Positions 1 through 8,691 of a stretch of 64,000 nucleotides of DNA are shown here, in pieces. The notes beneath the pieces were generated by a model that saw only the letters and a list, made by a program, of their open reading frames with translations, was not told the DNA's origin and ran no database searches. Position numbers and translations under genes: made by a program. The first letter of the stretch is position 1; each line of letters starts with the position of its first letter. Source of the stretch: BJHL01 sp040378885 (GTDB lineage Bacteria > Planctomycetota > Phycisphaerae > Phycisphaerales > UBA1924); contig JBKDAN010000069.1 in NCBI GenBank assembly GCA_046316615.1, forward strand, positions 18,687 to 82,686, in the 5' to 3' direction.

Positions 1-1
1 G

Positions 2-427
2 CGGTGCGAACAGCGCGGGCTGCGCGTGGTGACGATGCCGGGCGTGATCAGCGCGGATGCGCTGGGGGCCACGCTGCGCGAGCATGCGATTGATCTGGTG
101 GTGCTGGCGGGGTATCTCAAGATCGTGCGGATACCGACAGGATTCTCGCGGCGGGTGATCAATATCCATCCTGCGCTGCTGCCCAAGTTCGGCGGCAAGG
201 GGATGCATGGCATGCACGTGCATGAAGCGGTCATCGCGGCGGGCGAGAGCGAGAGCGGCTGCACGGTGCACTACTGCGACGAGCAGTACGACACGGGGCA
301 GATCATTCTGCAGGCGCGCTGCCCGGTGGTGGCGGGTGATACAGCGGAGACGCTGGCGGCGCGGGTTTTCGGCGTGGAGTGCGAGGCGTATCCGAAGGCT
401 ATTGCGATGGTCTTGCGGGGCCTGTAG
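2..427 (+). CDS. purN: Phosphoribosylglycinamide formyltransferase, C-terminal part (5' end outside window)
   Basis: PurN transfers a formyl group from 10-formyl-tetrahydrofolate to GAR in de novo purine synthesis in the cytoplasm. The open frame runs in from the window edge, so the N-terminal nucleotide-binding part and the true start are missing; about 141 residues remain. What is visible is diagnostic: LAGYLKIV, then NIHPALLPKF (the Asn and His of the active site) and the later GCTVHYCDEQYDTGQIILQ block, whose YDTG carries the family's catalytic Asp. The protein ends with the short basic/hydrophobic tail normal for the family. The next gene starts 55 bases downstream on the same strand but is functionally unrelated. 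The family assignment is firm; only the start is unknown. Confidence 0.93.
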   Translation, partial: RCEQRGLRVVTMPGVISADALGATLREHAIDLVVLAGYLKIVRIPTGFSRRVINIHPALLPKFGGKGMHGMHVHEAVIAAGESESGCTVHYCDEQYDTGQIILQARCPVVAGDTAETLAARVFGVECEAYPKAIAMVLRGL

Positions 428-482
428 CGGTACGGAGTGTGCAGCGCCGGGCGGGGCGAAGTGAGGCTGCCAACGATGCGGC

Positions 483-2891
483 ATGAATGAGCGCGTGATG
501 GAACAGATCTCGCTGACGGGCGTCGCGTGCGTGCTGGGCGCCATGACGCTGCGGTGTGTGATTGGGACTGATCCGTTTCCGTATGCGTCCGCCGATGTGT
601 TTACGACGGGCACGCCTGCGCTGGCGATCACACCCAAGTGGTCGTTTGTGATCGACGCGTTCATGCTGCTGGCGAGCGCGGCAATGCTGTGCGTGCAGAT
701 TGCGCAGAAACGCGGGCCGGCGTGGTGGCAGTGCGGTGTGCTGGGGCTGGCGGGCACGGTGCTGCTGGCGCACATCAACCCGCGGGCGACTGACGGGATG
801 GACAACGCGGTGCTGGGGGTGCAGTGGCTGAGCAACTTCATCGCGAGTGTGGCGATGATGGGTGTGCTGCGAGAGAACGCGCGGGCGCGGGGACTTGTGA
901 TCGCGACGCTGACAGCCATCGCGATCGCGACGAGTCTGCGCGGGGCGTATCAGGTTTTTGTGGAACATGCGCAGACGATGGCGACGTTCAACGCGAACAA
1001 GCAGTCGTACTTCGCGGCACAGGGGTGGAGCCCGGACAGCCCGATGGCGCGGGCATTCACGCGGCGTATCAGTCAGGCGGAAGCAACGGGGTGGTTTGGC
1101 ATGGCCAACGTGGCCGCGACACTGTTTGCCGCATGCGGCGTGCTGCTGGCGGGACTTGGCGTGCATGCGTGGAAAACTCGCACGTCACGCGATGCCGCAC
1201 CGGGATGGATGTTGGGCAGCGTGATCGGTGGCTGCATTGCGTGCGTCGTGGGCGTGGTGCTGGCGGGCGCGAAAGGCGGATACGCGGCGTTGGCGCTGGG
1301 TATCGCCGTGCTGATAGTGATGATGCTGGCGGAGCGGCGCGAGAAGCTCGCGGGGCTGGTGACACGCGGGGCGGGTTTCATCGCACCGGCGGTCATTGCC
1401 ATGGTGCTACTGGCGGTTGTGGTGCGCGGGCTTGTGGGTGAGCGGCTGGGTGAACTGTCGATCTGGTTTCGCAGCATGTATCTGGAAGCGGCGATTCGCA
1501 TCGCCGGACAACATCCGCTGACAGGGACGGGGCCGGCGGGATTCAAGGATGCGTATCTGCTGGCGAAGAACCCGCTGAGCCCGGAGGAGGTCGCGCTGCC
1601 GCACAGTGTGCTGGCGGACTTGATCGCGACGCTGGGTGTGGGTGGGCTGGCGCTGGCGGGATTGTGGGTGTTTTTGGCGTGGCGAGCGGGGGCGGCGCTT
1701 GCGGTGCGAGAGGAGAACGCATCGACATTGACGGTGCGTGAGATTGCGCGGCCGGTCTTTGTGGTGCTGGCGTTTGCGGCTATTGCGGCGGGGTACTTGG
1801 AGCGGGCGGCGCCGCTGATTGACATGGTGGGGCTGCGCATTGCGGTGATTGCGATCGGGGGCGTGGTGGGTGTGGCAGCGGCGATGCTGGCGGCGCGATC
1901 GGCGCGTGTTGGGGCGGTGGCGCTGGGCGCGGCGGCGCTGGCGTTTATTGCACAATCGCAGATTGAACTGTCGGGCACGCAGCCGGGCGCGATGATGTGG
2001 GGACTTGCGCTGCTGCTGGCGGCGGGGTCGATGGGGCCGCGAGTGCGTGAGATGACAGCTCCCCCACTGCCGAGCAAAGTGACGGCGCTGGTGTTGAGCG
2101 GCAAGCACATCACGGCGCTGCTTGTGCTGCTGTGCGGGGTGTATGTGCTGGGGTGCGGGTTCTGGTGGATGAAGACGCGCGGGTGGGAAGGTTCGCTGCG
2201 GCGGGCGGCGGATGAAGCAGGCGAGGTGCGCGAACTGGTGATGCGTCGCAATGACCTTGCGACGGGAACGGCGACGCCAGAGGCGGTCGAATCACTCCGA
2301 AGTGATCTGGCAAAGTTCATCGGGCGGGCGGTGCCTGCGAACCCGGCGGGGATTGATCGCGCGTTGGAAGCGGCGAAGGCGAAGGCGCTGCCGGGCGTGG
2401 TGTCGGCGATGGATCGGGCGGCGCGGAGCAATGGCAGCCACCTGGGGACAGTGCGTGCGCTGACAACGGTGCAGATGCAGCACCTGGTGACGAAGATGGA
2501 GGCGGGCGAGGTGGCGCGTGAGGAGATGGATGTGCCGATTCTCACCATGCGGCAGTTTGGCGAGCCGCTGGCGCGCAAGACGACGTACTGGAGCTGGCTG
2601 GGGACGCTGTATGCGGAGCGAGCGGCGCGCATCACGAATGATGAAGAACTGCGCAGGAGCGACTGGCTGGCGGCAATTGACAACTGGACGCGGGCGCATG
2701 AACTTGCGCCGTTCAACACGCTGCACGCGGTGAAGATCGCGGATGCGGCGGCGCAGCTGGGCGACAACGCGGCGGCGAGCCAGTGGGCGAAGATCGCGCT
2801 GAGCGTGAGTGAGCAGATGCGGCTTGATCCTCTGGTGCAGTTGTCGGAGAGCGAGCAGCGGCGGATGCGCGGGCTGGCGGGCACGCGGTAA
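483..2891 (+). CDS. O-antigen ligase-like polytopic membrane protein with long C-terminal soluble domain
   Basis: An 802-residue protein whose first ~560 residues hold many hydrophobic segments, consistent with a Wzy/O-antigen-ligase fold. A large loop containing GTGPAGFKDAYLLAKNPLS and then LPHSVLADLIATLG resembles the Wzy_C region, where ligases and polymerases carry their functional Arg/His residues; the segment GAKGGYAAL precedes it. The remaining ~240 residues are soluble, helical and TPR-like (for example the stretch with NWTRAHELAPFNTLHAVKIADAAAQLG). Such ligase-TPR fusions occur in planctomycetes and other bacteria. The likely role is transfer or polymerisation of lipid-linked glycan at the periplasmic face. 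No clear Shine-Dalgarno precedes the ATG; a second ATG lies five codons in. Substrate cannot be inferred. Confidence 0.7.
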   Translation: MNERVMEQISLTGVACVLGAMTLRCVIGTDPFPYASADVFTTGTPALAITPKWSFVIDAFMLLASAAMLCVQIAQKRGPAWWQCGVLGLAGTVLLAHINPRATDGMDNAVLGVQWLSNFIASVAMMGVLRENARARGLVIATLTAIAIATSLRGAYQVFVEHAQTMATFNANKQSYFAAQGWSPDSPMARAFTRRISQAEATGWFGMANVAATLFAACGVLLAGLGVHAWKTRTSRDAAPGWMLGSVIGGCIACVVGVVLAGAKGGYAALALGIAVLIVMMLAERREKLAGLVTRGAGFIAPAVIAMVLLAVVVRGLVGERLGELSIWFRSMYLEAAIRIAGQHPLTGTGPAGFKDAYLLAKNPLSPEEVALPHSVLADLIATLGVGGLALAGLWVFLAWRAGAALAVREENASTLTVREIARPVFVVLAFAAIAAGYLERAAPLIDMVGLRIAVIAIGGVVGVAAAMLAARSARVGAVALGAAALAFIAQSQIELSGTQPGAMMWGLALLLAAGSMGPRVREMTAPPLPSKVTALVLSGKHITALLVLLCGVYVLGCGFWWMKTRGWEGSLRRAADEAGEVRELVMRRNDLATGTATPEAVESLRSDLAKFIGRAVPANPAGIDRALEAAKAKALPGVVSAMDRAARSNGSHLGTVRALTTVQMQHLVTKMEAGEVAREEMDVPILTMRQFGEPLARKTTYWSWLGTLYAERAARITNDEELRRSDWLAAIDNWTRAHELAPFNTLHAVKIADAAAQLGDNAAASQWAKIALSVSEQMRLDPLVQLSESEQRRMRGLAGTR

Positions 2892-2900
2892 GTCGGCGGC

Positions 2901-3746
2901 TTAGCCCCAGAGCGTCGCGGGCACGTGTCCGTCGCTGCGCTTCACTTCAATGATGGGCGTGGGATCAAGCGGTGAGGCAATGGTGACGCGCACGTGCGGA
3001 CGCGATGCATCGCGGTGATGGCTGGCGGCGAGGTCGGGCGTGTTGCAGTCGCGGCTTAAGTGCAGCAGCACAATGTCGCGGGCGGGACGAATCTGGCGGA
3101 CGAGCTGGGCCGACTGCTCGTTGCTCAGGTGGCCGTGGCCGCCTGTGATGCGATCCTTGAGAAACGCGGGGCGCGGGCTGGCTGCCTGCATCTGCGGGCA
3201 GTAGTTGCTCTCGATGGCGAGCGTGTCGACATCGCGCAGGTGATTGACAAGCTGCGTGGTGGGCTTGCCGATGTCGGTGGCGAAACCGAGTTCGCCTGTA
3301 GGGCTTGCGATGCGAAACGCGACGCTGCCCCAATCATCGTGCGAGCAGATGAGTGGCTGCACCCGCACATCATCGCTGCCGAGCGTGAACGCCTCGTGGT
3401 ACACGTCGCAGGCGTGGTGCAAGAGGCCCATGCCGCCAGCGCGGGGCTCGTGGCGCACGTGCAGGCAGACGCGCCAAGACTGCGGCAGGCCGCCGATCCA
3501 GCCTTGGTGGATGTGATCGTGATCCAGGTGGGTGAGTAATGCACCGGCGATGGGGACGTCGGCGAGATTTTGCTGCGCTAGCAATGTACGGGTGCGACGC
3601 GGGCTGAGCCCCAGGTCAATCAGCCAGAGTTCACGCTTGTCGCCGCGAGTGACAACCAGCGCTGAGCAGTTGCCGCTGCTGCTGCTGCTGAGGACGCAGA
3701 GCGAAAGAGTTGGATCAGCGGCGTGCATGGTGCGGGCAGTCGGCAA
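2901..3746 (-). CDS. MBL-fold metallohydrolase (YycJ/ComEC-like active site)
   Basis: A 281-residue metallo-beta-lactamase-fold protein. The N-terminus has the SSSSSGNCSALVV strand typical of YycJ/WalJ-like hydrolases, followed by LIDLG and the metal-site motif LTHLDHDHIHQG. The canonical HxHxDH reads HLDHDH here, so the second His position is Asp, as in ComEC-type MBL domains. Later metal ligands are plausible in the segments HDDWGSVAF, GFATDIGKPT, ESNYCPQM and HLSNEQS. No signal peptide is visible, so it is probably cytoplasmic; substrates of relatives are nucleic acids or phosphodiesters. The start could be the first ATG or one six codons later. It is convergent with the preceding gene, stopping 9 bases from it. 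Confidence 0.8.
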   Translation of the reverse strand: MPTARTMHAADPTLSLCVLSSSSSGNCSALVVTRGDKRELWLIDLGLSPRRTRTLLAQQNLADVPIAGALLTHLDHDHIHQGWIGGLPQSWRVCLHVRHEPRAGGMGLLHHACDVYHEAFTLGSDDVRVQPLICSHDDWGSVAFRIASPTGELGFATDIGKPTTQLVNHLRDVDTLAIESNYCPQMQAASPRPAFLKDRITGGHGHLSNEQSAQLVRQIRPARDIVLLHLSRDCNTPDLAASHHRDASRPHVRVTIASPLDPTPIIEVKRSDGHVPATLWG

Positions 3747-3770
3747 AGCGGGGCGAAGCAGAACGCGATC

Positions 3771-4592
3771 TCACTCTTCGTCGCCGGATGTATCCATGCG
3801 GGCGGGTGCGATGCCGCGCTTGGTGGTGGCGACGAATTCGCGCAGTTCGTTCACGAAGGGACTGGTGGCGGCCAGGGGAGCGAGCACGTCGAGCATCTCC
3901 TGGCGAGGCAGACGTGCGGCAAGGGCGAGGCGGAAGGCCTTGCGCAAGAGCGTGATGTCCTCGCGCGGCACGCCGTTGCGGCGCAGGCCCACGGCGTTGA
4001 GGCCGACAAGATCGTTGCGGTTGACGCAGATACAGAAGGGCGGAACATCCAGGCTCACGGCGGTCAGACCGGAGACCATGGCAAGACGGCCCACGCGGCA
4101 GAACTGGTGCACCGCGGCCGCGCCGCCCATCGTCACGTTGTCACCAACCTGCACGTGACCGGCGAGCAGCACGCTGTTCACGAGGACCACGTTGTTGCCG
4201 ATGACGGTGTCGTGGCCCAGGTGGCTGTTGACCATCAGAAAGCACTTGTTGCCCACGCGCGTGGGGGCATCAAGTTTGCTGGCGGCGTGCACGGTGGCGT
4301 GCTCGCGAATGAGACAGTCTTCGCCGATGACGACGCCGGCGGTCGCCATGCCCATCTTGAACTTGTAGTCCTGGGGCGGAAAACCGATACACGCGCCGGG
4401 ATAGAGAATGGTGCGTGCACCGATGGTGGTCGGGCCTTCGATGAAGACGTTGGCGACGAGTTCGACCTCATCACCCAGCGTCACGTTGCCGCGGATGATG
4501 CAATTGGGGCCGATCTTGACGTTTCTGCCCAGTTGTGCGGCGGGATCAACGGAAGCGGTGGCGTGAATGAAACCTTCGGTCGCGGTGGGCAT
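3771..4592 (-). CDS. lpxA: Acyl-ACP--UDP-N-acetylglucosamine O-acyltransferase
   Basis: LpxA catalyses the first step of lipid A synthesis, 3-O-acylation of UDP-GlcNAc, in the cytoplasm. The 273-residue protein is a left-handed beta-helix of hexapeptide repeats (IHATASVDPAAQLG, VKIGPN, VTLGDE) followed by the C-terminal helical region (NRNDLVGLNAVGLRRNG, DITLLRKAF). The catalytic His corresponds to the first His of SHLGHDT, and AGHVQVGDNVTMGG and VHQFCRVG match the family. The frame could open 14 codons earlier, but the ATG used here begins directly before the first hexapeptide turn, as in other LpxA proteins. Together with kdsB at 50.5 kb it indicates an LPS-bearing outer membrane. No lpxD, fabZ or lpxB neighbours are seen. 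Confidence 0.95.
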   Translation of the reverse strand: MPTATEGFIHATASVDPAAQLGRNVKIGPNCIIRGNVTLGDEVELVANVFIEGPTTIGARTILYPGACIGFPPQDYKFKMGMATAGVVIGEDCLIREHATVHAASKLDAPTRVGNKCFLMVNSHLGHDTVIGNNVVLVNSVLLAGHVQVGDNVTMGGAAAVHQFCRVGRLAMVSGLTAVSLDVPPFCICVNRNDLVGLNAVGLRRNGVPREDITLLRKAFRLALAARLPRQEMLDVLAPLAATSPFVNELREFVATTKRGIAPARMDTSGDEE

Positions 4593-4645
4593 GCAAAAAG
4601 TGTAGGTGAAAATCACGCCGTGACGACTTCGCAATCGCGCGGCGG

Positions 4646-4990
4646 CTACTTGACCAGCAGCATGACGGGCACCTGCACCAAGAGGCCCACAATCGCGATC
4701 GCCGCGGCGATGCGGGCGGCGACGGTGTGCTGATTGGCGGTGGGAAAGCGCAGCCAGAGGAGAAATTCAAACCCGCGCCAGCAGAGCGTGAGCACGATGA
4801 GGCACGCGGCGATGACCGCGATCGCGAAGCCGGTCTCGTGGCGCGGGGTCGTGCCCGGGGCCGCCGATGCAGCCGCCGATGCGGGCGCGAAGACGCGCAT
4901 CGACAGGATGAACAGCAGGGCCGCCAGCGGCAGGGCGAGGGCCCACAGGGCATCACCGGTCCATCGCGGCGGGTTGGTGGGGCTGGACAT
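4646..4990 (-). CDS. Small hypothetical membrane protein
   Basis: A 114-residue protein with three predicted membrane segments (around residues 14-30, 50-70 and 90-112) and nothing recognised beyond that. The frame is open upstream to 5167, but the ATG at 4990 begins MSSPTNPPRW immediately before the first hydrophobic stretch and is the better start. It lies upstream of lpxA on the same strand, separated by 53 bases, so the two may be co-transcribed. Function unknown. Confidence 0.55.
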   Translation of the reverse strand: MSSPTNPPRWTGDALWALALPLAALLFILSMRVFAPASAAASAAPGTTPRHETGFAIAVIAACLIVLTLCWRGFEFLLWLRFPTANQHTVAARIAAAIAIVGLLVQVPVMLLVK

Positions 4991-5165
4991 GGTCCACGTT
5001 AGCCGCAGCGCGGCGGCGGCGGGCGATGGACGTGGGCCGAGCGACGCCGCGACCGGCAGTCGCAGGTTGTTTGGTGTGCAGGTGGGATTATGCGGGCATT
5101 TTCGCCGCACGTTCGGGATTTTGGAGCCCGGCGGTGTCGAAGTTGCGCGAGCGCACGCGACCTGC

Positions 5166-5396
5166 ACGCCCGCATGAGCTCCTGATGCGGCCGCATTGGT
5201 TCCTCACGCGGTCGCTTGGGTCGTTCAAGCGGTCGCATTGGTTCCTCACGCGGCCGCTTGGGTCGTTCAAGCGACCGCATTGGTTCCTCATGCGGCCACA
5301 TAGGTCGTCCAAGCGACCGCATGGATCGTTCACGCGGCCGCATAGGTTGTTCATGTGGCCGCATTGGTTCTTCACGCAGCCGCCTCGCTCGTGCCC
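5166..5396. repeat. Tandem 21-bp minisatellite, about 10 units
   Basis: About ten consecutive 21-base units fill this stretch, each opening with a GCGGCCGC-like core and ending in TTCCTCAC or CGTTCAA. Two sub-types alternate: one contains GCATTGGTTCCTCAC and the other GCTTGGGTCGTTCAA. Because 21 is a multiple of three, several frames on both strands stay open across it, giving spurious repetitive ORFs (for example KRPREEPMRPLER on the minus strand). It lies in a roughly 500-base gene-free interval between two divergently transcribed genes. The first and last units are degenerate. Confidence 0.9.
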
Positions 5397-5440
5397 GATG
5401 GCCCCAACACTTCCCCACCGGCCCCTTTGCGGCCCCTTCA

Positions 5441-5474
5441 CTCGTTCGCTCGTTCGCATGTTCGCTCGTTCGCT
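5441..5474. repeat. Dispersed repeat family R2 (CTCGTTCG units), copy a
   Basis: Copies of CTCGTTCGC with a central ATGTTCGC interruption sit 13 bases upstream of the next gene's ATG. Very similar sequence recurs at 14841-14871 and 63786-63810. Confidence 0.7.
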
Positions 5475-5486
5475 CTTCCGCCTCCC

Positions 5487-6653
5487 ATGCACGGCACGTT
5501 CTACATCCCCGGCTGGTCCGGTCGGCCCAAGCAACTGGCCCGGCAGGCCACGTGCGGGCAATGTGGTTACGAATTGACGGGGCTCAAGGACGCAGCGCGG
5601 TGTCCGGAGTGCGGCAGCGTGGTCATCGGCATCACGCGCGCGGCATTCGCGGGCGGCGCGATGACGGAAGCGCCCATGACGTATCTGCGCGCGTTTGTCT
5701 GGGGCTGCTGGATGCTGCTGGCGGGCGGCGTGATCACGTTCATCGTCACGCCCATCGTGGGATTTGGCGCAGAGCAGCTCGACTGGGCCGCGCTGCTGCT
5801 GGTACTGGGGCTGGCCACGTGGGTGTGGGGCGTGTGGCTGGTCACGATGCCGCGGCAACTGGGCAAGCCCGCGGGCATCAACACCGCGAAGGAATGGAAC
5901 AAGGTGCGGCAGGTGGCGCGCTGGGCCCACGTGGGCGTTGCGCTGGGCGCTGCGATGTTCGCGCTGGGCCACATCATGCACACCAGCACCGTCAATGCAT
6001 GGATGAACGCTCCCGGCGCGGCCAACATGCCGATCGGACAGTTGCGGGCGGGCGCGCCCGCGCGAACGCCCATCATGCTGAGTCTGCAGGTCTTCGGCGG
6101 CGCATTGATGCTCGGCTCGCTCGTCGGGCCGGCGATGCTGGGGGTGTACATGGCGCGCCTGGCGGACTGGGCCCAGGACGTTGATCTGGGCGCGCGGCTG
6201 CGCACGGCGGTTTTCTGCATGATCGGCGGACCGATTCTCATGCTCGTCTTTCTGTGGCTGGTGCCCATGACCAAGTACCCGCCGCTGATTTTTCTGTGCA
6301 TCCCGCTGGGCTGGATGGGGCTGGTCGGCTTTGTCGTCGGCCTGGGCATGTTTGTGTGGAACACGCTGGTGTTTGTGAACATGGGCCGCTGGGCGATCAA
6401 GAACGCGGAGTCGTTCACGCTTTCGCAGCAGGCTGTCATGGAGAAGAAGGCCGCGTTGTATCGCAGCATGCCCGTGCCCGAGCCCGCGGCAGATGTGCCG
6501 GAAGTCATGCCTCCGCTCACGACGCCTGACACGCCGCCGCCGCCCAAGCCCAAGCTGGGAACGCACGTGATCATGCCGCAAACCACGGACGATGCGCCGC
6601 TGCCGCTGGCGGAACAGCCGAGGCGTGTGCGGCGACACCCCCCGGGCACGTGA
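5487..6653 (+). CDS. Zinc-ribbon-containing multipass membrane protein
   Basis: A 388-residue protein of unknown function. Near the N-terminus two CxxC knuckles form a zinc ribbon (CGQCGYEL, about residues 22-29, and CPECGS, about 38-43). About five to six hydrophobic segments follow, between roughly residues 68 and 310, and the tail is Pro-rich with PDTPPPPKPK. This zinc-ribbon plus membrane-domain architecture is very common in planctomycetes and has no established function. The frame is open 44 codons further upstream, but that part is translated R2 repeat; the ATG starting MHGTFYIPGW, just before the zinc ribbon, is preferred. Confidence 0.7.
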   Translation: MHGTFYIPGWSGRPKQLARQATCGQCGYELTGLKDAARCPECGSVVIGITRAAFAGGAMTEAPMTYLRAFVWGCWMLLAGGVITFIVTPIVGFGAEQLDWAALLLVLGLATWVWGVWLVTMPRQLGKPAGINTAKEWNKVRQVARWAHVGVALGAAMFALGHIMHTSTVNAWMNAPGAANMPIGQLRAGAPARTPIMLSLQVFGGALMLGSLVGPAMLGVYMARLADWAQDVDLGARLRTAVFCMIGGPILMLVFLWLVPMTKYPPLIFLCIPLGWMGLVGFVVGLGMFVWNTLVFVNMGRWAIKNAESFTLSQQAVMEKKAALYRSMPVPEPAADVPEVMPPLTTPDTPPPPKPKLGTHVIMPQTTDDAPLPLAEQPRRVRRHPPGT

Positions 6654-6784
6654 AAGCACGTGTTTTCGCCGGTTGTCAGACGTGATCACCACGCGATGCG
6701 GACACGCGCGGAGCGATTTTGCCGCTACCATCTGCCTCCCCCGCGTGACAGACGCACGCTTTGGGGCATGAGAAAGGTCTCGCT

Positions 6785-7990
6785 GTGACGCAAGTTGCCC
6801 ATTCGCCCACCTTCCCCCGCTCCGCCCGCCGCGATGAACGCCAGAAGCTGCTGGCCGTCAACGGCGCCAAGCCCGTGAGCGACAAGGCCGTTCCGTTCAT
6901 GTCAACCGCTTTGACGGCGGAAGACAAGGCCGCCGTGATGAAAGTGCTCGACAGCGGCATGCTTCGCGCCGCCAGCCAGTGCGCTGCGTTTGAGGCCAAG
7001 TGGGCCGAGATGACCGGCTGCAAGCACGCCATGACGTGCGCCAACGGCACCGTTGCGCTGCAGCTTGCGTATGAGCCGCTCATCCAGCCGGGTGATGAAG
7101 TCCTCGTGCCCGCGTGGAGCTACATCGCGACGGTGAGCATGATCGTGGCTCGCGGCGCGATTCCCATCTTTGTTGACGCGCTGCCCGACACCATGCAGAT
7201 TGACATGGCCGACGCGGCCCGCAAGGTCACCAAGCGCACGACGGCGATCGCCGCGACGCACCTGTACGGCTGTCCGGTGGATATCGCGGCGGTCGAAGCC
7301 CTGGCCCAGAAGCACAACCTCGCCGTGGTGTATGACTGCGCTCAGGCCCACCTCGCCAAGTACAAGGGCAAGGGCATGGGCGAGTTCGGCGATGCCGTGA
7401 CCTACTCGATGTACGCCACCAAGAACCTCGCGACGGGTGAAGGCGGCATCATCACGTGCAACGAAGACTCGCTGGCACGCGACATTCAACTGCTTCGCAG
7501 CCACGGCGAAACCGACAAGTACCTGCACGAGCACATCGGGTACAACTACCGCATGAATGACATGGCGGGCGCGATTGGTCTGTCGCGTCTTGATCGCCTG
7601 CCGCAGCAGACGGCCCAGCGCCGCATCAACGCGGGCAAGTACGACAAGATCCTGGCGGGCATCGACGGCCTCGTCGCCCCCACCATCACCCCTGGCGCGG
7701 AAGCGGTGTACCACCTCTACGTAATGCAGCTCACGCCCGGCAAGTTTGCGTGCACACGCGATGACTTCGCGAACGCGCTGAAGGCCGAAGGCGTGCCCAC
7801 GGCAGTCCACTACCCCCGCAGCCTGCCCAACCAGCCCGCGCTGGCGGAATTCAGCAACGAAGACACTCCCGTCGCCGACGGCCTGGCCAGCCGCGTGCTC
7901 GCCCTGCCCATGCACCATGACCTCAGTGACGATCACATGCGGATCGTGGGCGAGGCTCTGCACAAGGTGGCGGAAGCGTTCAGGATGTAA
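6785..7990 (+). CDS. DegT/DnrJ/EryC1/StrS-family PLP-dependent sugar aminotransferase
   Basis: A ~400-residue fold-type I aminotransferase that converts nucleotide-linked keto-sugars to amino-sugars for surface glycans. Visible family features are the TCANGTVALQLAY phosphate-binding region, VLVPAWSYIATVSMI, THLYGCPVD, the cofactor Asp in VVYDCAQAH, the Schiff-base Lys in YATKNLATGEGG, and GYNYRMNDMAGAIGL. Length is normal. The start is uncertain: a TTG at 6761 extends it by eight codons, but the GTG at 6785 is preceded by GAGAAAGG at a good distance. It stands alone; its likely partners are the glycan genes elsewhere in the window. The exact sugar cannot be told from sequence. Confidence 0.9.
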   Translation: MTQVAHSPTFPRSARRDERQKLLAVNGAKPVSDKAVPFMSTALTAEDKAAVMKVLDSGMLRAASQCAAFEAKWAEMTGCKHAMTCANGTVALQLAYEPLIQPGDEVLVPAWSYIATVSMIVARGAIPIFVDALPDTMQIDMADAARKVTKRTTAIAATHLYGCPVDIAAVEALAQKHNLAVVYDCAQAHLAKYKGKGMGEFGDAVTYSMYATKNLATGEGGIITCNEDSLARDIQLLRSHGETDKYLHEHIGYNYRMNDMAGAIGLSRLDRLPQQTAQRRINAGKYDKILAGIDGLVAPTITPGAEAVYHLYVMQLTPGKFACTRDDFANALKAEGVPTAVHYPRSLPNQPALAEFSNEDTPVADGLASRVLALPMHHDLSDDHMRIVGEALHKVAEAFRM

Positions 7991-7991
7991 A

Positions 7992-8046
7992 GAAGGCACT
8001 GGGCACTAGGCATTGGGCACTAGGGTCGAGACAGAAGACAGAAGGG
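7992..8046. repeat. Dispersed repeat family R1, copy a
   Basis: Alternating GGGCACTAGGCATT-type units followed by GAGACAGAAG. The same composite recurs at 63741-63786, and a degenerate reverse-complement copy lies inside thyX at 55671-55720. It occupies the gap just after the aminotransferase stop. Confidence 0.8.
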
Positions 8047-8094
8047 AGTTGACGTGGGTCGCTCCCTTTTTTCATGGGCTTGTGGCGTTGCGGC

Positions 8095-8691
8095 ATGCAC
8101 GATATTGATGAACAAGTTCGCCAAGTATGGCTCGCGGCGCAGGACCCGGCGGTAACCGCGCAACTCGAAGCAATCTATGCCAAGGTGAGCGAGGAGATCG
8201 CGGCGCGCGGGCCCGCGTGCTGGGCCAGTGGGCGTTGCTGCAACTTTCGCAAGGCGGGGCATGATCTGTTTGTGACGCTGCTCGAAGCGGCGTACTGCGT
8301 GCAACGGGCCAATCGTCAGGCAGAACATGCCCGTGAGAACGGTGCCTTCGTGAGTGAGCAAGATGCGGCGTCGAAGAGCAGGGATGTGTCACTGCCGCAG
8401 GCGAGCAGTTCCGCGGGGGCCGGAGCAAACACGCTCAGTATCGCGGCGATTGACGCGGCACGCGAACGTGGCGATTGTCCGTATCTTGATGGCAACCTTT
8501 GTGGCGCGCACGGCATCAAGCCGCTGGGATGCCGCGTGTACTTCTGCGATGCAACGGCGCAGGACTGGCAGCACGAACTGACAGAACGTGCGCTACGCCA
8601 CATTCGCGCGTTGCACGAACAGTTCAGCGTGCCTTATGTATATGACGAGTGGCGGCGGCAACTGGCGCGATGCGTCAGCCCTGCACGCTGA
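8095..8691 (+). CDS. YkgJ-like cysteine-cluster protein
   Basis: About 198 residues with the cysteine pattern of the YkgJ (putative zinc- or Fe-S-chelating) family: an N-terminal CWASGRCCNFRK motif, and near the C-terminus CPYLDGNLCGAHGIKPLGC followed by VYFCD. These two clusters are thought to bind metal together; the biochemical role of the family is unknown. The middle (about residues 90-120) is a variable Ser/Ala-rich linker. An ATG seven codons upstream at 8074 is an alternative start. Its 3' end overlaps the 3' end of convergent fliS by 17 bases, so the stop codons lie inside each other's reading region. Confidence 0.75.
   Translation: MHDIDEQVRQVWLAAQDPAVTAQLEAIYAKVSEEIAARGPACWASGRCCNFRKAGHDLFVTLLEAAYCVQRANRQAEHARENGAFVSEQDAASKSRDVSLPQASSSAGAGANTLSIAAIDAARERGDCPYLDGNLCGAHGIKPLGCRVYFCDATAQDWQHELTERALRHIRALHEQFSVPYVYDEWRRQLARCVSPAR

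Noticed and set aside
1073..2884. 603-codon minus-strand ORF opposite the ligase-like gene
   Set aside because: Ser/Ala/Arg-rich antisense shadow typical of GC-rich DNA; no start signal or family motif.
5166..5396. CRISPR array
   Set aside because: Units are contiguous 21-mers with no spacers, and no cas gene is near.
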